Below are positions 1 to 8,378 of a stretch of 64,000 nt of DNA, piece by piece; position 1 is the first letter of the stretch; each line of letters opens with the position of its first letter. Origin of the DNA: Betaproteobacteria bacterium (lineage in GTDB: Bacteria > Pseudomonadota > Gammaproteobacteria > Burkholderiales > SG8-39). The translations under genes and the position numbers were made by a program. The stretch lies in contig JACPYS010000061.1 in assembly GCA_016195915.1 (NCBI GenBank), forward strand, positions 1 through 64,000, given 5' to 3'. The notes beneath the pieces are model-generated. The model did not search any database. It saw only the letters and a list, made by a program, of their open reading frames with translations, and was not told where the DNA came from.

Positions 1-81
1 ATCATCATTGCATCGGGCGTCCTGGACTCCCCGACAAAGGTGCCTTGGTGGCACAATTACACGCTGCGCATGAGCGCGTAG
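1..81 (+). CDS. 3' end of an unidentified gene (partial at window edge)
   Basis: Frame 1 is open from the first base to a TAG at 79-81 and encodes 26 residues ending in WWHNYTLRMSA. Codons are mostly G/C-ending, as in the neighbouring genes, so a real C-terminus is plausible. The product is not recognised. It runs convergently towards the kinase on the other strand, with 25 bases between the stops. A chance open frame of this length cannot be excluded. Confidence 0.35.
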   Translation: MIIASGVLDSPTKVPWWHNYTLRMSA

Positions 82-106
82 CGATGACCGAAAAAGCCCG
101 CCGACG

Positions 107-1441
107 TTAGCTCAATAGGGCGGGGTGGAAATCCAGGCTAGTGCGAATTTCCTCCGCGCGGCGAAGCGCGGCAGCGTTGTTTTCTTCGAATTCTCTTCGC
201 AACTTATCGTCCTCCAGTCGAGAGAACTGTTCTCCATAAACTGCCCGCTTAATAGTATCGCCACCCACGTAGAAGCCCCCACCGAGCACACCGAGCACCG
301 CAACGATCGCAAGGGCTACATACATCGGTATTCGTGAACGCGGCTGAGGCATTGCCGCTGTCTCGTCGGCCTTTCGGCGCGCAAGGTCCGCCCGAGCCTT
401 TTCTTCAACGTCCCTTTGCGCCCGCGCCGCGGCTTCCTCCTCCCTCCGTTGCGCTTCTTGTCTCGCGCGGTCTTCCGCCGCCTTTCGCGCCTCCGCCTCT
501 TCCTTTGCGACGCGCTCCGCCTCGGCACGACGCATAGCCTCCACCCGCGATCGCTCCTCCGCTGCCCGATACGCGTGTTCCGAGGCATCCGCTGCCTTTC
601 TCTTGGCCTCCTCGTCGTGCGCGTGCTCGGCCTGGAACGCAGCCTTGATTGCCTCGGCGAAGTGCCGCGAAGACTCATACCGCACCGCGGGCTTCTTCGC
701 CATCGCCCGCGAAACTACGGCGTCCCACGCGGCAGACAGCAAAGGGTTCAGCTTCGAAGGCTCGAGCGGCTCCTGCTGCAGAATCTTCTGGTTGATCGTA
801 TGGATCGAGCCGGTGAACGGCTTGTCGCCGGTCAGGAGTTGGTAGAAGATCACGCCCGCGGAGAAGATGTCGCTGCGCAAGTCCACCGGCAGGCCGAGTA
901 CCTGCTCGGGCGACATGTAGGCAGGCGTGCCGAGCAATGCGCCGGTGCCGGTGAGATCGGACGCCTCCACGTGCGCGATCCCGAAGTCCACCACCTTGAG
1001 CGAACCGTCCTGCAGCATGAAAAGGTTGGCGGGCTTCAAGTCGCGGTGTACCACCCCGCTCTCGTGCGCGACGGCGAGCGCACCGAGGAGCTGCGTCATG
1101 ACGCGCACGATCTCCTCGAGCGGAAAACGCGTTCCGCGCGAGAGTAACTGTCCCAGTTCGGTGCCGGCCATGAACTCCATCACGATGTACGGCGTGCCGC
1201 TCTCCTCGCCGTACTCGTAGATCGTGACGATGTGCGGATGGGAAAGCCGCCCCGCAGACTGCGCCTCACGCTTGAAGCGAGCGAGCACCTCCGGAAGCTG
1301 CGAATGATCGAAGACGTCGGTGCGCAGCGTCTTGATCGCGACGCGCCTTCCGATCGCCGGGTCGAAGCCCTCGTACACGGTACCCATGGCGCCGCGGCCG
1401 ATTTCTTTACGGACCTCGTACTTGCCTATTTTGTCGAGCAT
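107..1441 (-). CDS. Membrane-anchored Ser/Thr protein kinase (Hanks type) with coiled coil
   Basis: 444 aa. The kinase domain spans about residues 8-265: glycine loop GRGAMGTVYEG, catalytic Lys37 in VAIK, HRDLKPAN with Asp134, and DFG at Asp152. Residues about 270-365 are a highly charged Ala/Glu/Arg coiled coil. One transmembrane helix follows near 372-395, then a short outer tail. It probably phosphorylates cytoplasmic Ser/Thr targets from the inner membrane. The ATG follows a GC-rich leader. Part of that leader and the first codons recur as a decayed copy near 47.2 kb. No phosphatase or FHA partner is adjacent. Kinase activity is well supported; the input signal is unknown. Confidence 0.95.
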   Translation of the reverse strand: MLDKIGKYEVRKEIGRGAMGTVYEGFDPAIGRRVAIKTLRTDVFDHSQLPEVLARFKREAQSAGRLSHPHIVTIYEYGEESGTPYIVMEFMAGTELGQLLSRGTRFPLEEIVRVMTQLLGALAVAHESGVVHRDLKPANLFMLQDGSLKVVDFGIAHVEASDLTGTGALLGTPAYMSPEQVLGLPVDLRSDIFSAGVIFYQLLTGDKPFTGSIHTINQKILQQEPLEPSKLNPLLSAAWDAVVSRAMAKKPAVRYESSRHFAEAIKAAFQAEHAHDEEAKRKAADASEHAYRAAEERSRVEAMRRAEAERVAKEEAEARKAAEDRARQEAQRREEEAAARAQRDVEEKARADLARRKADETAAMPQPRSRIPMYVALAIVAVLGVLGGGFYVGGDTIKRAVYGEQFSRLEDDKLRREFEENNAAALRRAEEIRTSLDFHPALLS

Positions 1442-1534
1442 CCTCGGCGCCTTCCCGTGAGGATAGGCGCTCCCTACGGGAAGGCTATCACGGGTTGCGG
1501 CGGGTTTCAGGAGTGGCGGCTTCTGGGTGAACGC

Positions 1535-2035
1535 TTAGAGCGGGAGACACCGGGTCGGCTGCTGGCCAAGCAATCCGCCGCCCTCCGCAAATTCGGCGGA
1601 ACCGGCGCCAGGCAGTTGCTTGGCAGCAGAGAGTTCCCCGAGACGTCGCATGTTGGCGACGAACATCGAGTCATCGAGCACCACCAGACCACCTGCGCGT
1701 CGACGGAGAATCAGCGCAAAGGCATTATCGAACTCGCCGGGAGAACGCGCGGGTACCTCAATAACTTCCACATTCAAAGACGCGGCAGTCTTCTTCACTT
1801 CCTCGAGAGACACGCGATTGTCACGGGCTTCCGGATTCATCACCAGCGCGACCCCGGCGAGACGAGGCACAGCCTCCTTTAGCAGCTCCGGGCGTTTGGC
1901 CACGATCTCCGGACCAAAAAAAGTCGATCCCGTAATGTTTCCGGCGGACTTCACGCGGTGTCCCGCAGCAAAAGGGTCTACCGATAGGCAAGCCCCTGAG
2001 AAAGCTGGCGCGCCAGACAAGACGAATCCGGGCAC
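1535..2035 (-). pseudogene. Truncated ABC-type substrate-binding protein (COG2984/PF04392-like)
   Basis: The 166-aa frame matches the middle of the ABC_sub_bind family from about residue 31 (GNITGSTFFGPE) onward, and it aligns with the intact gene at 49397-50377. It lacks the signal peptide and N-terminal lobe. After GGGLLGQQP it also lacks the C-terminal part found in the intact gene. The first 30 codons are not family sequence: they translate the tRNA-Arg-flank-like repeat at 1978-2014, so the frame is a fusion made by a rearrangement. Like the intact copy, it lies just upstream of a kinase 5' end. It is almost certainly non-functional. Confidence 0.8.
1978..2014 (-). repeat. Copy of the tRNA-Arg 3' end and downstream flank
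   Basis: Bases 1978-2014 match 8351-8387 at 32 of 37 positions in the same orientation. The matching segment at 8.4 kb is the last bases of tRNA-Arg(ACG) (ending GGCGCGCC) plus its downstream hairpin. The repeat lies exactly where family similarity of the truncated substrate-binding gene stops, so it marks a junction. It may be an old attachment site or a recombination scar; the sequence alone does not decide. Confidence 0.55.
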
Positions 2036-2063
2036 TGGCGCGAGGTCCTAGTGATCCAGTAAC

Positions 2064-2101
2064 GTTCGAGCCCTGGCCGGCTCTCCGAGCAGGGCTCGAA
2101 C
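2064..2101. repeat. Perfect 12-bp inverted repeat (hairpin, possible tct terminator)
   Basis: GTTCGAGCCCTG at 2064-2075 is perfectly complementary to CAGGGCTCGAAC at 2090-2101, leaving a 14-base loop. It lies about 100 bases downstream of the TctA stop on the minus strand. No T-run follows in either direction, so a classical intrinsic terminator is not clear. It could be a terminator without U-tract or a recombination-related hairpin. Confidence 0.5.
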
Positions 2102-2197
2102 TTGGGTAATGTCCGATTGGCCAAGGGCTTTGGCTTTTACCCCTGATCCTCCCCGCGACCGACTACTTGAATGAAGAGAGGCCGCTTCGATGAAGCG

Positions 2198-3703
2198 TCA
2201 AGTTGGTGCTCTCCCCCCGAGGCGCGAGCCGATCCATCGCCCCAGGCTCGTCGACCAGACGACCGATAAGACCAACATCAGAAACAGGACGAGCGAGACG
2301 GGGCGGGTGAAAAAGGGTGTGGGATCCCCCGCCGTGATCATGAGACCGCGCCGCAGATTGTCCTCTGCCATCGGACCGAGGATGAAACCAAGCACCAGCG
2401 GCGCCACCGGATAGTCGAGTTCGTTCATCATCACGCCGATCAAGCCAAATGCGAACATCACGTAGATGTCGAACAGCCGGCCGGACAGGGCGTAGGTGCC
2501 GGTCACGCAGATGATGAATACCGCCGGCATCAGGACATGGCGGGGGATGAGGAGGACTTTCACCATCTGCCGGACCCAAAGCAGGCTGAGTATGAACACG
2601 GCCAAGGTCGATACCATCGAGATCGCGATGATCTGGCCGACCACCTCCGGTTGCTCGGCGACCAGCAAAGGGCCCGGTCTGAGATTGTGAATCGTCATCG
2701 CCGCGAGCAGGACGGCCGCCGGCGCGCTGCCCGGAATCGCGAGGGTCAGGGTGGGGATAATGTCGCCGCCGATGCAGGCGTTGTCGCCGGTCTCGGCGGC
2801 AATGAAGCCCTCGATCGAACCCCGGCCGAACTTCTCCGGGGTCTTGCTCGCTTTTTTCGCCGTGAAATACGAGAGCCACGACGCGGTGTCGCTGCCGACA
2901 CCGGGAATGATCCCGATGATGATGCCGATGAGCGAGGAGCGCAGGATGATCCACTTGTGCGAAAGCACTTCGCGGAATCTGGGCACGACGCGGCCGACGT
3001 TGGTCTGGATCGCCAGGTGTTGTGTCTTGCGCACCGAGCCGAGCACTTCCGGTATGCCGTAGGCGCCGATGAGGACCGGGATGAGCGCGAAGCCGCCTGA
3101 GAGTGCGCTCCATCCAAACGTGAAACGGTCGATCGCGTGAATGGTGTCGTCGCCGACGGACATCAGGACCAGACCAAGGAAGCCCGCGATCCAGCCCTTG
3201 ATAGGGTCCTTCGGCGCGCACAGGCTGCCCGCGATCACAATACCGAAAACAGCCAGCCAGAAGAATTCGTAGGTGCCGAAGCTCAGGGCCGCCGTTCCGA
3301 TGAGAGGGGTGAAGAGGGCAAGACAGATGAAGCCGAGCAGCGTCCCGATGGTGGAGGCGGTCACCGACAGGCCAATGGCCTCGGCCGCCCTGCCCTGCAT
3401 CGCCAGCGGATAGCCATCCAGACAAACGGCGGCCTGGGCGGGGGTTCCGGGAATGTTGACCAGAATGGCCGAGCGGCTGCCGCCGGTGACCGAGCCCACG
3501 TAGGCGCCGAGAATCACCGCGATGGCCTTGTCCGGAGCGAGCGAGAAGGTGAGGCCGGTCAACAAACTGAGCGCGGTCGTTGTCGTAAGACCGGGCATCA
3601 TGCCGAAGATGATGCCCGCCTGCGCGCCGATAAAGATATAAAGAATGGTGACCGGATCGAGGAGCAGTTTCCCCATTCCGGCGAGTATGCTGAGAACGTC
3701 CAC
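2198..3703 (-). CDS. tctA: Tripartite tricarboxylate transporter, large permease TctA
   Basis: 501 aa, usual family length, strongly hydrophobic with about 11-12 membrane helices. The N-terminal signature is typical: GIIFGMMPGLTTTTALSLL, then GGSRSAILVNIPGTPAQAA, repeated in the second half as IGIIIGIIPGVGSDTASW and GDNACIGGDIIPTLTLAIPGSAPAAVLL. This is the main channel of a secondary, ion-driven uptake system for di- or tricarboxylates or similar organic acids, working with TctB and a periplasmic TctC. It is the last gene of the tctC-tctB-tctA operon and starts 11 bases after tctB. Substrate unknown. Confidence 0.95.
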   Translation of the reverse strand: MDVLSILAGMGKLLLDPVTILYIFIGAQAGIIFGMMPGLTTTTALSLLTGLTFSLAPDKAIAVILGAYVGSVTGGSRSAILVNIPGTPAQAAVCLDGYPLAMQGRAAEAIGLSVTASTIGTLLGFICLALFTPLIGTAALSFGTYEFFWLAVFGIVIAGSLCAPKDPIKGWIAGFLGLVLMSVGDDTIHAIDRFTFGWSALSGGFALIPVLIGAYGIPEVLGSVRKTQHLAIQTNVGRVVPRFREVLSHKWIILRSSLIGIIIGIIPGVGSDTASWLSYFTAKKASKTPEKFGRGSIEGFIAAETGDNACIGGDIIPTLTLAIPGSAPAAVLLAAMTIHNLRPGPLLVAEQPEVVGQIIAISMVSTLAVFILSLLWVRQMVKVLLIPRHVLMPAVFIICVTGTYALSGRLFDIYVMFAFGLIGVMMNELDYPVAPLVLGFILGPMAEDNLRRGLMITAGDPTPFFTRPVSLVLFLMLVLSVVWSTSLGRWIGSRLGGRAPT

Positions 3704-3714
3704 CTAGCTGCCCG

Positions 3715-4260
3715 TTAAGGAAACACGATCCCGAAGATTCTGCTGATGATGTACAGGAATACGAGGATGACGGCGGAGGCGATGGCGGAAACCTTGAGGG
3801 CGTTCGCCAGTGAACCGCTGCGGAAGATCGTGCCGAAGGACATGATCGTGAGAGCGGCGAGCAGATAAAAATCGACCTTGCCGAGCAGGAACAGGAACGC
3901 CACGATCATCGCTGCGCCGGCGAGGAAGCGTCCCATCCCCCACTCCCCGAGACCTGCCGCCCAGCGGATGGGACCGATCGCTTTTTTGTCTGCGCGCCAG
4001 CCGGCGAAGCCTCTAACGGCGACGATCAAGCTGCACACGCCGAGGCACACGCCCGTGCCCAGCGGAAATATGGTGGGTGAGGTATACCATTCCCAAGCGC
4101 TCCCCTTGAACGGGTGCCGCAAGGCCTCGGCCACGAAAGCGCTGCTTACGGCGAGCAGGAGGAGCGCGCCGAAGAAGTCGCGGCGCGGCCGGCGTTTTTC
4201 TTCTTCCTGTGGGAAAAGGTTTGACTCCTTCTCCGCTTCGCACGCTCCTGTCGACTTCAC
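3715..4260 (-). CDS. tctB: Tripartite tricarboxylate transporter, small membrane subunit TctB
   Basis: 181 aa with four predicted hydrophobic segments (about residues 28-45, 65-85, 110-130 and 155-178), as in the small TctB subunit. The first 27 residues are charged and cytoplasmic. The ATG overlaps the tctC stop by four bases (ATGA), so the genes are translationally coupled. TctB is poorly conserved in sequence, so the call rests mainly on size, topology and position between tctC and tctA. Confidence 0.85.
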   Translation of the reverse strand: MKSTGACEAEKESNLFPQEEEKRRPRRDFFGALLLLAVSSAFVAEALRHPFKGSAWEWYTSPTIFPLGTGVCLGVCSLIVAVRGFAGWRADKKAIGPIRWAAGLGEWGMGRFLAGAAMIVAFLFLLGKVDFYLLAALTIMSFGTIFRSGSLANALKVSAIASAVILVFLYIISRIFGIVFP

Positions 4261-5267
4261 CTGGAAATCTTGAAATCGGCAGGCGATTTCGTCGCAGTCC
4301 CCGAGTCGGCCAGAATCCAGGCTTCCTTGCTCGCGAGCCTCTCCGTGAGCGCCTTTGCGTCATTCCCGTAAATAGCGACGGCGATTGCGCCCTTGGTTTT
4401 GGCATAGTCCTTGAGCGCCTGGCTGGCGGCCGCTTTCGCGAAGGCGTCGTCCAGGGAGGCGACGACGTCCTTGGGCAGGTCGCCGGGGGCCATGAGGCCG
4501 AAGTACGAGCCGTAGTCCGGGAAGGACGGTACGCTCTTCTGCAGGGGCGGGATCGTGCCGTAGCCGTCGATTGCAAGGGGTGCCGCAGACGATACCGCCA
4601 GGGCGCGCAGCTTTCCTCCGCGAAGGAGTTCGGCGACCTCGACCGAGAGCTGCATGACCACCTCGGCCTCGCCGGAGGCCACCGCCATCACCGCCGGCGC
4701 GCCGCCCGCGTAGGGGACGTGGCGGTAGGAGACGCTGGTCGCCGTCTTGAACAGTTCTGCCGCAAAGTAGCCCGAACTGCCCACGCCGGCGGAGGCGAGG
4801 ACCAGGGCATTTGGCTTCGCCTTCATCGCCGCGACCAAGTCCTCGATCGTCTTGATGGGCGAGTTGCTGTTCACGCAGATCACGTTCGGTGTGAAAATCG
4901 GAAGGTAATAGAGCCAGTCGCGGTGCGACTGTTCCAGCTTGCCCAGCATCGCGTAGCTCACGAAACCGGCGGTCGCGTTGGCGGTCAGCGTGTAGCCGTC
5001 GTGCGGTTTCGCCCAGACTTCCTTGGTGCCGATGGCGCCCGCGCCGCCCGGGGTGTTGACCACCACCATGCGCTGGCCGAGGCTTTGCTCCATCACGCCG
5101 GAGATCATGCGCCCCACCGTGTCCGAGGCCCCACCCGCCGGCCAGGGGACGATCACCGTGATCGTGCGCGTGGGTCTCCATTTCTCCTGTGCCGAGACGT
5201 CTGCGTTCATCATCACGAAGCCAACCGTCATCAGGCCGGCTTTCGCCAAGAAATTTCTCCTCTTCAT
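4257..5267 (-). CDS. tctC: Periplasmic Bug-family solute receptor TctC
   Basis: 336 aa from the ATG at 5267, chosen because GGAGAAG sits just upstream and a signal peptide begins there (MKRRNFLAKAG...VSAQ). The open frame extends upstream without a start signal into the tRNA fragment. Bug hallmarks are ITVIVPWPAGGASDTVGRM near the N-terminus and GGAGAIGTKEV. The receptor captures a carboxylated solute in the periplasm and delivers it to TctAB. First gene of the operon, so this transporter has its own dedicated receptor. Ligand not predictable. Confidence 0.92.
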   Translation of the reverse strand: MKRRNFLAKAGLMTVGFVMMNADVSAQEKWRPTRTITVIVPWPAGGASDTVGRMISGVMEQSLGQRMVVVNTPGGAGAIGTKEVWAKPHDGYTLTANATAGFVSYAMLGKLEQSHRDWLYYLPIFTPNVICVNSNSPIKTIEDLVAAMKAKPNALVLASAGVGSSGYFAAELFKTATSVSYRHVPYAGGAPAVMAVASGEAEVVMQLSVEVAELLRGGKLRALAVSSAAPLAIDGYGTIPPLQKSVPSFPDYGSYFGLMAPGDLPKDVVASLDDAFAKAAASQALKDYAKTKGAIAVAIYGNDAKALTERLASKEAWILADSGTATKSPADFKISR

Positions 5268-5433
5268 GATCTTCTCCCCGTTGAGATCGGATTGCCCCAC
5301 TCTAGGTGGCAAGGTATTCAGTGTCAAGCTTGTCTCCTTCATTCCTTGACTGTCCGGTTGATTGCCATTTCGGCGAATCGATGACATTTTGTTGGGAATG
5401 GATTCCGCGGCTTTCCGACGACGTTTCCCGAGT

Positions 5434-5467
5434 GAGAGATTCGAACTCCCGACCCCTTGGTTCGTAG
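5434..5467 (-). repeat. tRNA-Arg fragment (anticodon loop to T-stem)
   Basis: 34 bases are identical to 8390-8423, which is tRNA-Arg(ACG) from the anticodon loop through the T-stem, in the same orientation. The acceptor stem is absent: identity stops within the T-stem side. Together with the complete tRNA at 8379-8455 it encloses about 3 kb with AT-richer stretches. Such 3'-half copies commonly mark the distal end of elements integrated into tRNA genes, but no integrase lies between the copies. Confidence 0.7.
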
Positions 5468-5625
5468 TTGGCCCGGCAATTTGCGGGGACTTGTAAATCA
5501 ATGCTCTGCGATGCTCGCCAACCTGCCTTCGCAGCTACTCAAAGCCAGACGAAGCCAAGAAGCGCGATGCGCGCTTACGGCACGGCTACGTTCTCAGGTT
5601 CGATCTGCAATTGCGAACGTCTCCG

Positions 5626-6024
5626 CTACTTGACTGCGAACTCGACCGGGGGCGCGGTCCGGAGCTTACGCGCGAGACGGGCGAAATCTCGATCGAACGT
5701 CTCGACGCGCGTCGAACCGTGCGATGACGCGGCAATCATCGCATCGCCGAAATCCATTCCTCCCTTGTACCAAGACACCGCCCGTTCGGTCACCGCGCGC
5801 TCCTCGACGGCAATCCGCTGCAGGCTGAGCAGTGCGTCAAGCGCGCGGACGATGTCCGCACGCGGACTACGGTAATAGCTCTCCAGTGTGTAGACCACCT
5901 CGGTCAGCGCTGCACGCGTCACGAAGCATTCGTTTCCGGCGATGATTTCCAATGCACGCGGGGACAGTACCGGATCGTCCTTAAGGAGATAGCGCAGCAC
6001 GATGTTGGTGTCGATGCCGATCAT
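5626..6024 (-). CDS. vapC: PIN-domain ribonuclease toxin (VapC family)
   Basis: 132 aa. PIN-domain acidic residues are visible: Asp5 in GIDTN, Glu42 in LTEVVY, Asp93 in GGMDFGDAMIAA, and a late acidic site in ETFDRDFARL. VapC toxins cleave RNA, often tRNA or rRNA, when released from their antitoxin. The start overlaps the end of the upstream AbrB-type antitoxin gene by four bases. Its position inside the tRNA-bounded segment fits an addiction or stabilising role (inference). Confidence 0.9.
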   Translation of the reverse strand: MIGIDTNIVLRYLLKDDPVLSPRALEIIAGNECFVTRAALTEVVYTLESYYRSPRADIVRALDALLSLQRIAVEERAVTERAVSWYKGGMDFGDAMIAASSHGSTRVETFDRDFARLARKLRTAPPVEFAVK

Positions 6025-6293
6025 CGCGATGCCTTGCGTTTGTGCTCGTTGCGCACCGCAGCCGCTCGCACCGAGCGGGCGATATCTGCGTCGGTCGCAG
6101 CCCGGCGCCGTGTCTTGAGGATGCCGTAACCCTCCTCCGGTCCAATGCGCTTTCCGGCGCCGACCGGGCGCAGCAGTATCCCTTCCGCCGTGCGCTCGAA
6201 CGCCACTTCGCTACCGACGCGAATGTGCTCGGCCTCGCGCACCTGGCGAGGGATTACAACCTGCCACTTGCTGGAAACCTTGGACGTGTCCAT
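6021..6293 (-). CDS. vapB: AbrB/MazE-type antitoxin paired with the PIN toxin
   Basis: 90 aa. The N-terminal SpoVT/AbrB fold is visible (SSKWQVVIPRQVRE, then RVGSEVAFE). A basic C-terminal tail (residues about 50-90) probably wraps the toxin. The pair is in antitoxin-first order with a four-base overlap. AbrB-type antitoxins normally repress their own promoter with the toxin as co-repressor. The operator is not obvious in the 280 bases upstream. Confidence 0.88.
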   Translation of the reverse strand: MDTSKVSSKWQVVIPRQVREAEHIRVGSEVAFERTAEGILLRPVGAGKRIGPEEGYGILKTRRRAATDADIARSVRAAAVRNEHKRKASR

Positions 6294-6571
6294 GGACGCG
6301 CTCCTGAGCGTTCAACGGTGGTAAGACGCATTGTGCCTGAGCGCTGTGGCGTCGGCAAAAAATGCGGTGGTGCAAGCTGTAGGCGCCGAAAAAGCGGCGA
6401 ATCAGCTGGGGAGCGCAGACCGAATGAGTTTACCGAAAGGTAAGCGGGTAAGCTCCCGCATGGACATAAACGCTGATTTCTTTACCCAGCTTCGCGCTCG
6501 CGACTCTTGACCAATTCCTTCTATCGCGAAAATCGAGCACATACGCCTGTGGAGCGCACTCAGTAATCAAA

Positions 6572-6949
6572 TTATTTCCTATTGTCTTGAATTATTACAT
6601 TGGGAGAGCGTTGGTAAGTCGGACGGGCATATTCAGGGTCATCCGCATTTAGGCAGCGGAATATAGTTGCTCCGCCGTCGTTGTAGCCGCGCGTGTTGGT
6701 AACTAGAACTTTTTTCCCCATTCGAGCGCAGAACGTACCAGCGGTAGCAGCCTCGGTTGGCCCGCCACAAACCCCGGATGCCTGATACGTGTCAGGACCA
6801 AGCTGAGAAAAGGTAGAACTATTGCAGAGACTGGCGCAACCGCTTAGCAGCGTTGTGCCCAATGTGGCAATTAAGAATGCGCCAAGCTTCAACGGGAGAC
6901 GTATATCAGGGAAACGCGTGTTTCTCGGAAGATACGGTGCAGACATCAT
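6572..6949 (-). CDS. Small putative outer-membrane lipoprotein
   Basis: 125 aa from the ATG at 6949, preceded by AAGGATAACA as ribosome binding site; a longer open frame upstream lacks such a site. A hydrophobic stretch (FLIATLGTTLLSGC) ends in a lipobox with Cys38. The mature part has several cysteines (CASLCNSS, GVCGGP, FCARMG, FRCLN). No family is recognised. It lies in the AT-richer tRNA-bounded segment and is probably accessory. Confidence 0.6.
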   Translation of the reverse strand: MMSAPYLPRNTRFPDIRLPLKLGAFLIATLGTTLLSGCASLCNSSTFSQLGPDTYQASGVCGGPTEAATAGTFCARMGKKVLVTNTRGYNDGGATIFRCLNADDPEYARPTYQRSPNVIIQDNRK

Positions 6950-6976
6950 TGTTATCCTTGTTTGAACCTGACGACG

Positions 6977-7065
6977 AGACTGGCAGCGTGCGGCGCCCCG
7001 TTTGAGCAACACGGGGCCTACGGATACATTGCATAGGCTACGCCCGAAGTCCGCACAAATCCATA
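6977..7065 (-). repeat. Decayed attC-like element upstream of the lipoprotein gene
   Basis: Bases 7003-7032 resemble 7487-7517, the centre of the attC-like site described at 7464-7543, with scattered mismatches and small indels. Flanking arms GTGCGG and CCGCAC can pair, but neither end keeps an R-box. It looks like a degenerate relative of the neighbouring site. Confidence 0.35.
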
Positions 7066-7133
7066 GGAGAGCCCCGCCGCTGGCGCAAGCCACGCCAAAG
7101 CGGTGGGGGGGTAACTGCGGATTTGTGCGGACT
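7048..7133. repeat. Long hairpin: perfect 15-bp inverted repeat with nested palindrome
   Basis: AGTCCGCACAAATCC at 7048-7062 is perfectly complementary to the 15 bases at 7119-7133. The 56-base interior holds a second arm pair (CCCCGCCGCT near 7071 against AGCGGTGGGG), so the whole 86 bases can fold into one rod. It lies in the roughly 590-base gene-free stretch 6950-7537, where no convincing coding frame is seen. Function unknown; it could be a small RNA, a recombination hairpin or the tip of a lost element. Confidence 0.55.
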
Positions 7134-7463
7134 GGTTGATGAGTACCCCTAATTGCCCGGCGTCAACTATTCACGTCGGTCAAGATAATTGTCGCCGACC
7201 AGCGTCATCCAACGGCGCGCGTACGGACTGCGCGACGAGAAAGCGCGTCAGTTTTCATGAGCGTCGAGGGCGAATACTAAATTCGAGGAAATTGCCAAAG
7301 GTAATGCGGAAAATAGGTTAAGAAGTCACCTTTGTAAGGTTCTTGATGAACCGAACCGTGTAAGCCATCCTTGTGCTGCTGACGTAATCGTTCGATTTCA
7401 TCGAGCACCTCATTCTGATTCACGTAAACCTCCGTTCAAAACTTCTGGCTACGTTTTCGATTC

Positions 7464-7543
7464 GCGGAACGGTGCAAGGTACCCGCTGAAGCAACATGGG
7501 GCTCTACGAATACATGCCTCTCTTCCGCAGAGCACGGTTAGAT
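7464..7543 (-). other. attC-like site at the end of the orphan membrane-protein gene
   Basis: Read on the minus strand it starts with ATCTAAC, a perfect RYYYAAC R'' box that contains the TAA stop of the preceding gene. It ends with GTTCCGC, an imperfect R' box. The adjoining arms CGTGC and GCACC pair, and an inner GCTCT/AGAGC pair is present. An 80-base size is normal for attC. This suggests the gene at 7538-8011 was once an integron cassette. Confidence 0.45.
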
Positions 7544-8011
7544 TTCGTTCCAAGCGATTGGGTCACGCTTAAACTCCTGTACCTCAAGACGACGAAGCTC
7601 TTGGAAGCTATTGGAACGTTCCTTTATATCAGTCCAGGCCTTCCGGAACGACGGTAGCGATAGATTCGTCTTGATACCTTCGCACCAGCTTAGCCAAACC
7701 TCTGGCCCGATGCGGCCACGCTGACGCAGGCGGACTTGTTCGTTGGATAGATCGACGTAGTGAAAAAATTTATCAAAGGACTTCTTGTACTCATCGTCTC
7801 GTAGTTCTTCCGCGAGAAGGGCGGCAGTCGGAAGCTCGGTCGCCAGCTTTCGATACTCCTTGTCCAAGCCGTCCTCAAACTGAAGCTGTGCAATCTCGCG
7901 GCTAGTTCGAAGCTGCTTGTATGCGAAATAGACTCCGACTGCGGTGAGTGCAGAAAACAGCGCCGACGCTGCAGAAGCAATCGCGGAGACCCATTCGGGG
8001 GTGACTATCAT
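7538..8011 (-). CDS. Membrane-anchored protein of unknown function
   Basis: 157 aa from the ATG at 8011. The longer upstream frame has no ribosome site and unusual composition. One N-terminal membrane helix (about residues 7-30, SAIASAASALFSALTAVGVYF) is followed by a charged cytoplasmic region rich in Glu, Lys and Arg. Small proteins of this layout are common orphan genes in mobile regions. The stop codon sits inside an attC-like box, as in many integron cassettes. No enzymatic motif is visible. Confidence 0.55.
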   Translation of the reverse strand: MIVTPEWVSAIASAASALFSALTAVGVYFAYKQLRTSREIAQLQFEDGLDKEYRKLATELPTAALLAEELRDDEYKKSFDKFFHYVDLSNEQVRLRQRGRIGPEVWLSWCEGIKTNLSLPSFRKAWTDIKERSNSFQELRRLEVQEFKRDPIAWNEI

Positions 8012-8378
8012 GGAATCAATCGTGGCTGAAGGATGGGTTACGGAACCTGACGAATAGCGTTTATCCGCCCCAAACACATTGATTCCTGCTGCGGCGGCAA
8101 TGGCCGATAGACTTGTTCGTCGGCACGTCAGGCATACATTCTCCGTAAGTTTCCAGCTTTCGCACTTCTCCACTCCCACGGCGGCACAGATTCAGTATCC
8201 GCCCACGGCTCTCAATCGGTCGAACTACCCCCTTTTGTCAGCCTCTGCATACACCCGAGCTTTCGCAGGGTCCACGACTTGAAACAACACGTTCGGACGA
8301 AGGCTGCCCGCGGCTGGAGTGTCGTTCTAGGATCGATGGAACCAAAGCGCCTACCGGAAGGTAAGCCCTTGAGAAATC
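8012..8378. other. Gene-free stretch before tRNA-Arg
   Basis: No supportable coding frame is seen in these 367 bases; short open frames have no start signals. The end nearest the tRNA holds a small hairpin (CTACC GGAA GGTAAG, 8351-8366) just downstream of the tRNA 3' end on the minus strand. It may help end tRNA transcription and is the part copied at 1978-2014. Confidence 0.4.

Noticed and set aside
107-111. attC box at the kinase stop (AGCTAAC)
   Set aside because: One box mismatch and no partner box or pairing arms within 110 bases; coincidence with the stop codon.
2198-5267. tct genes as cargo acquired with the tRNA element
   Set aside because: Codon and base use match the rest of the chromosome and such operons are common in Burkholderiales; only the flanking tRNA copies suggest it, so it is kept as a question within the tRNA finding.
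7136-7321. A 61-aa plus-strand open frame in the tRNA-bounded segment
   Set aside because: No ribosome site, no recognisable fold and unusual codon use; treated as chance.
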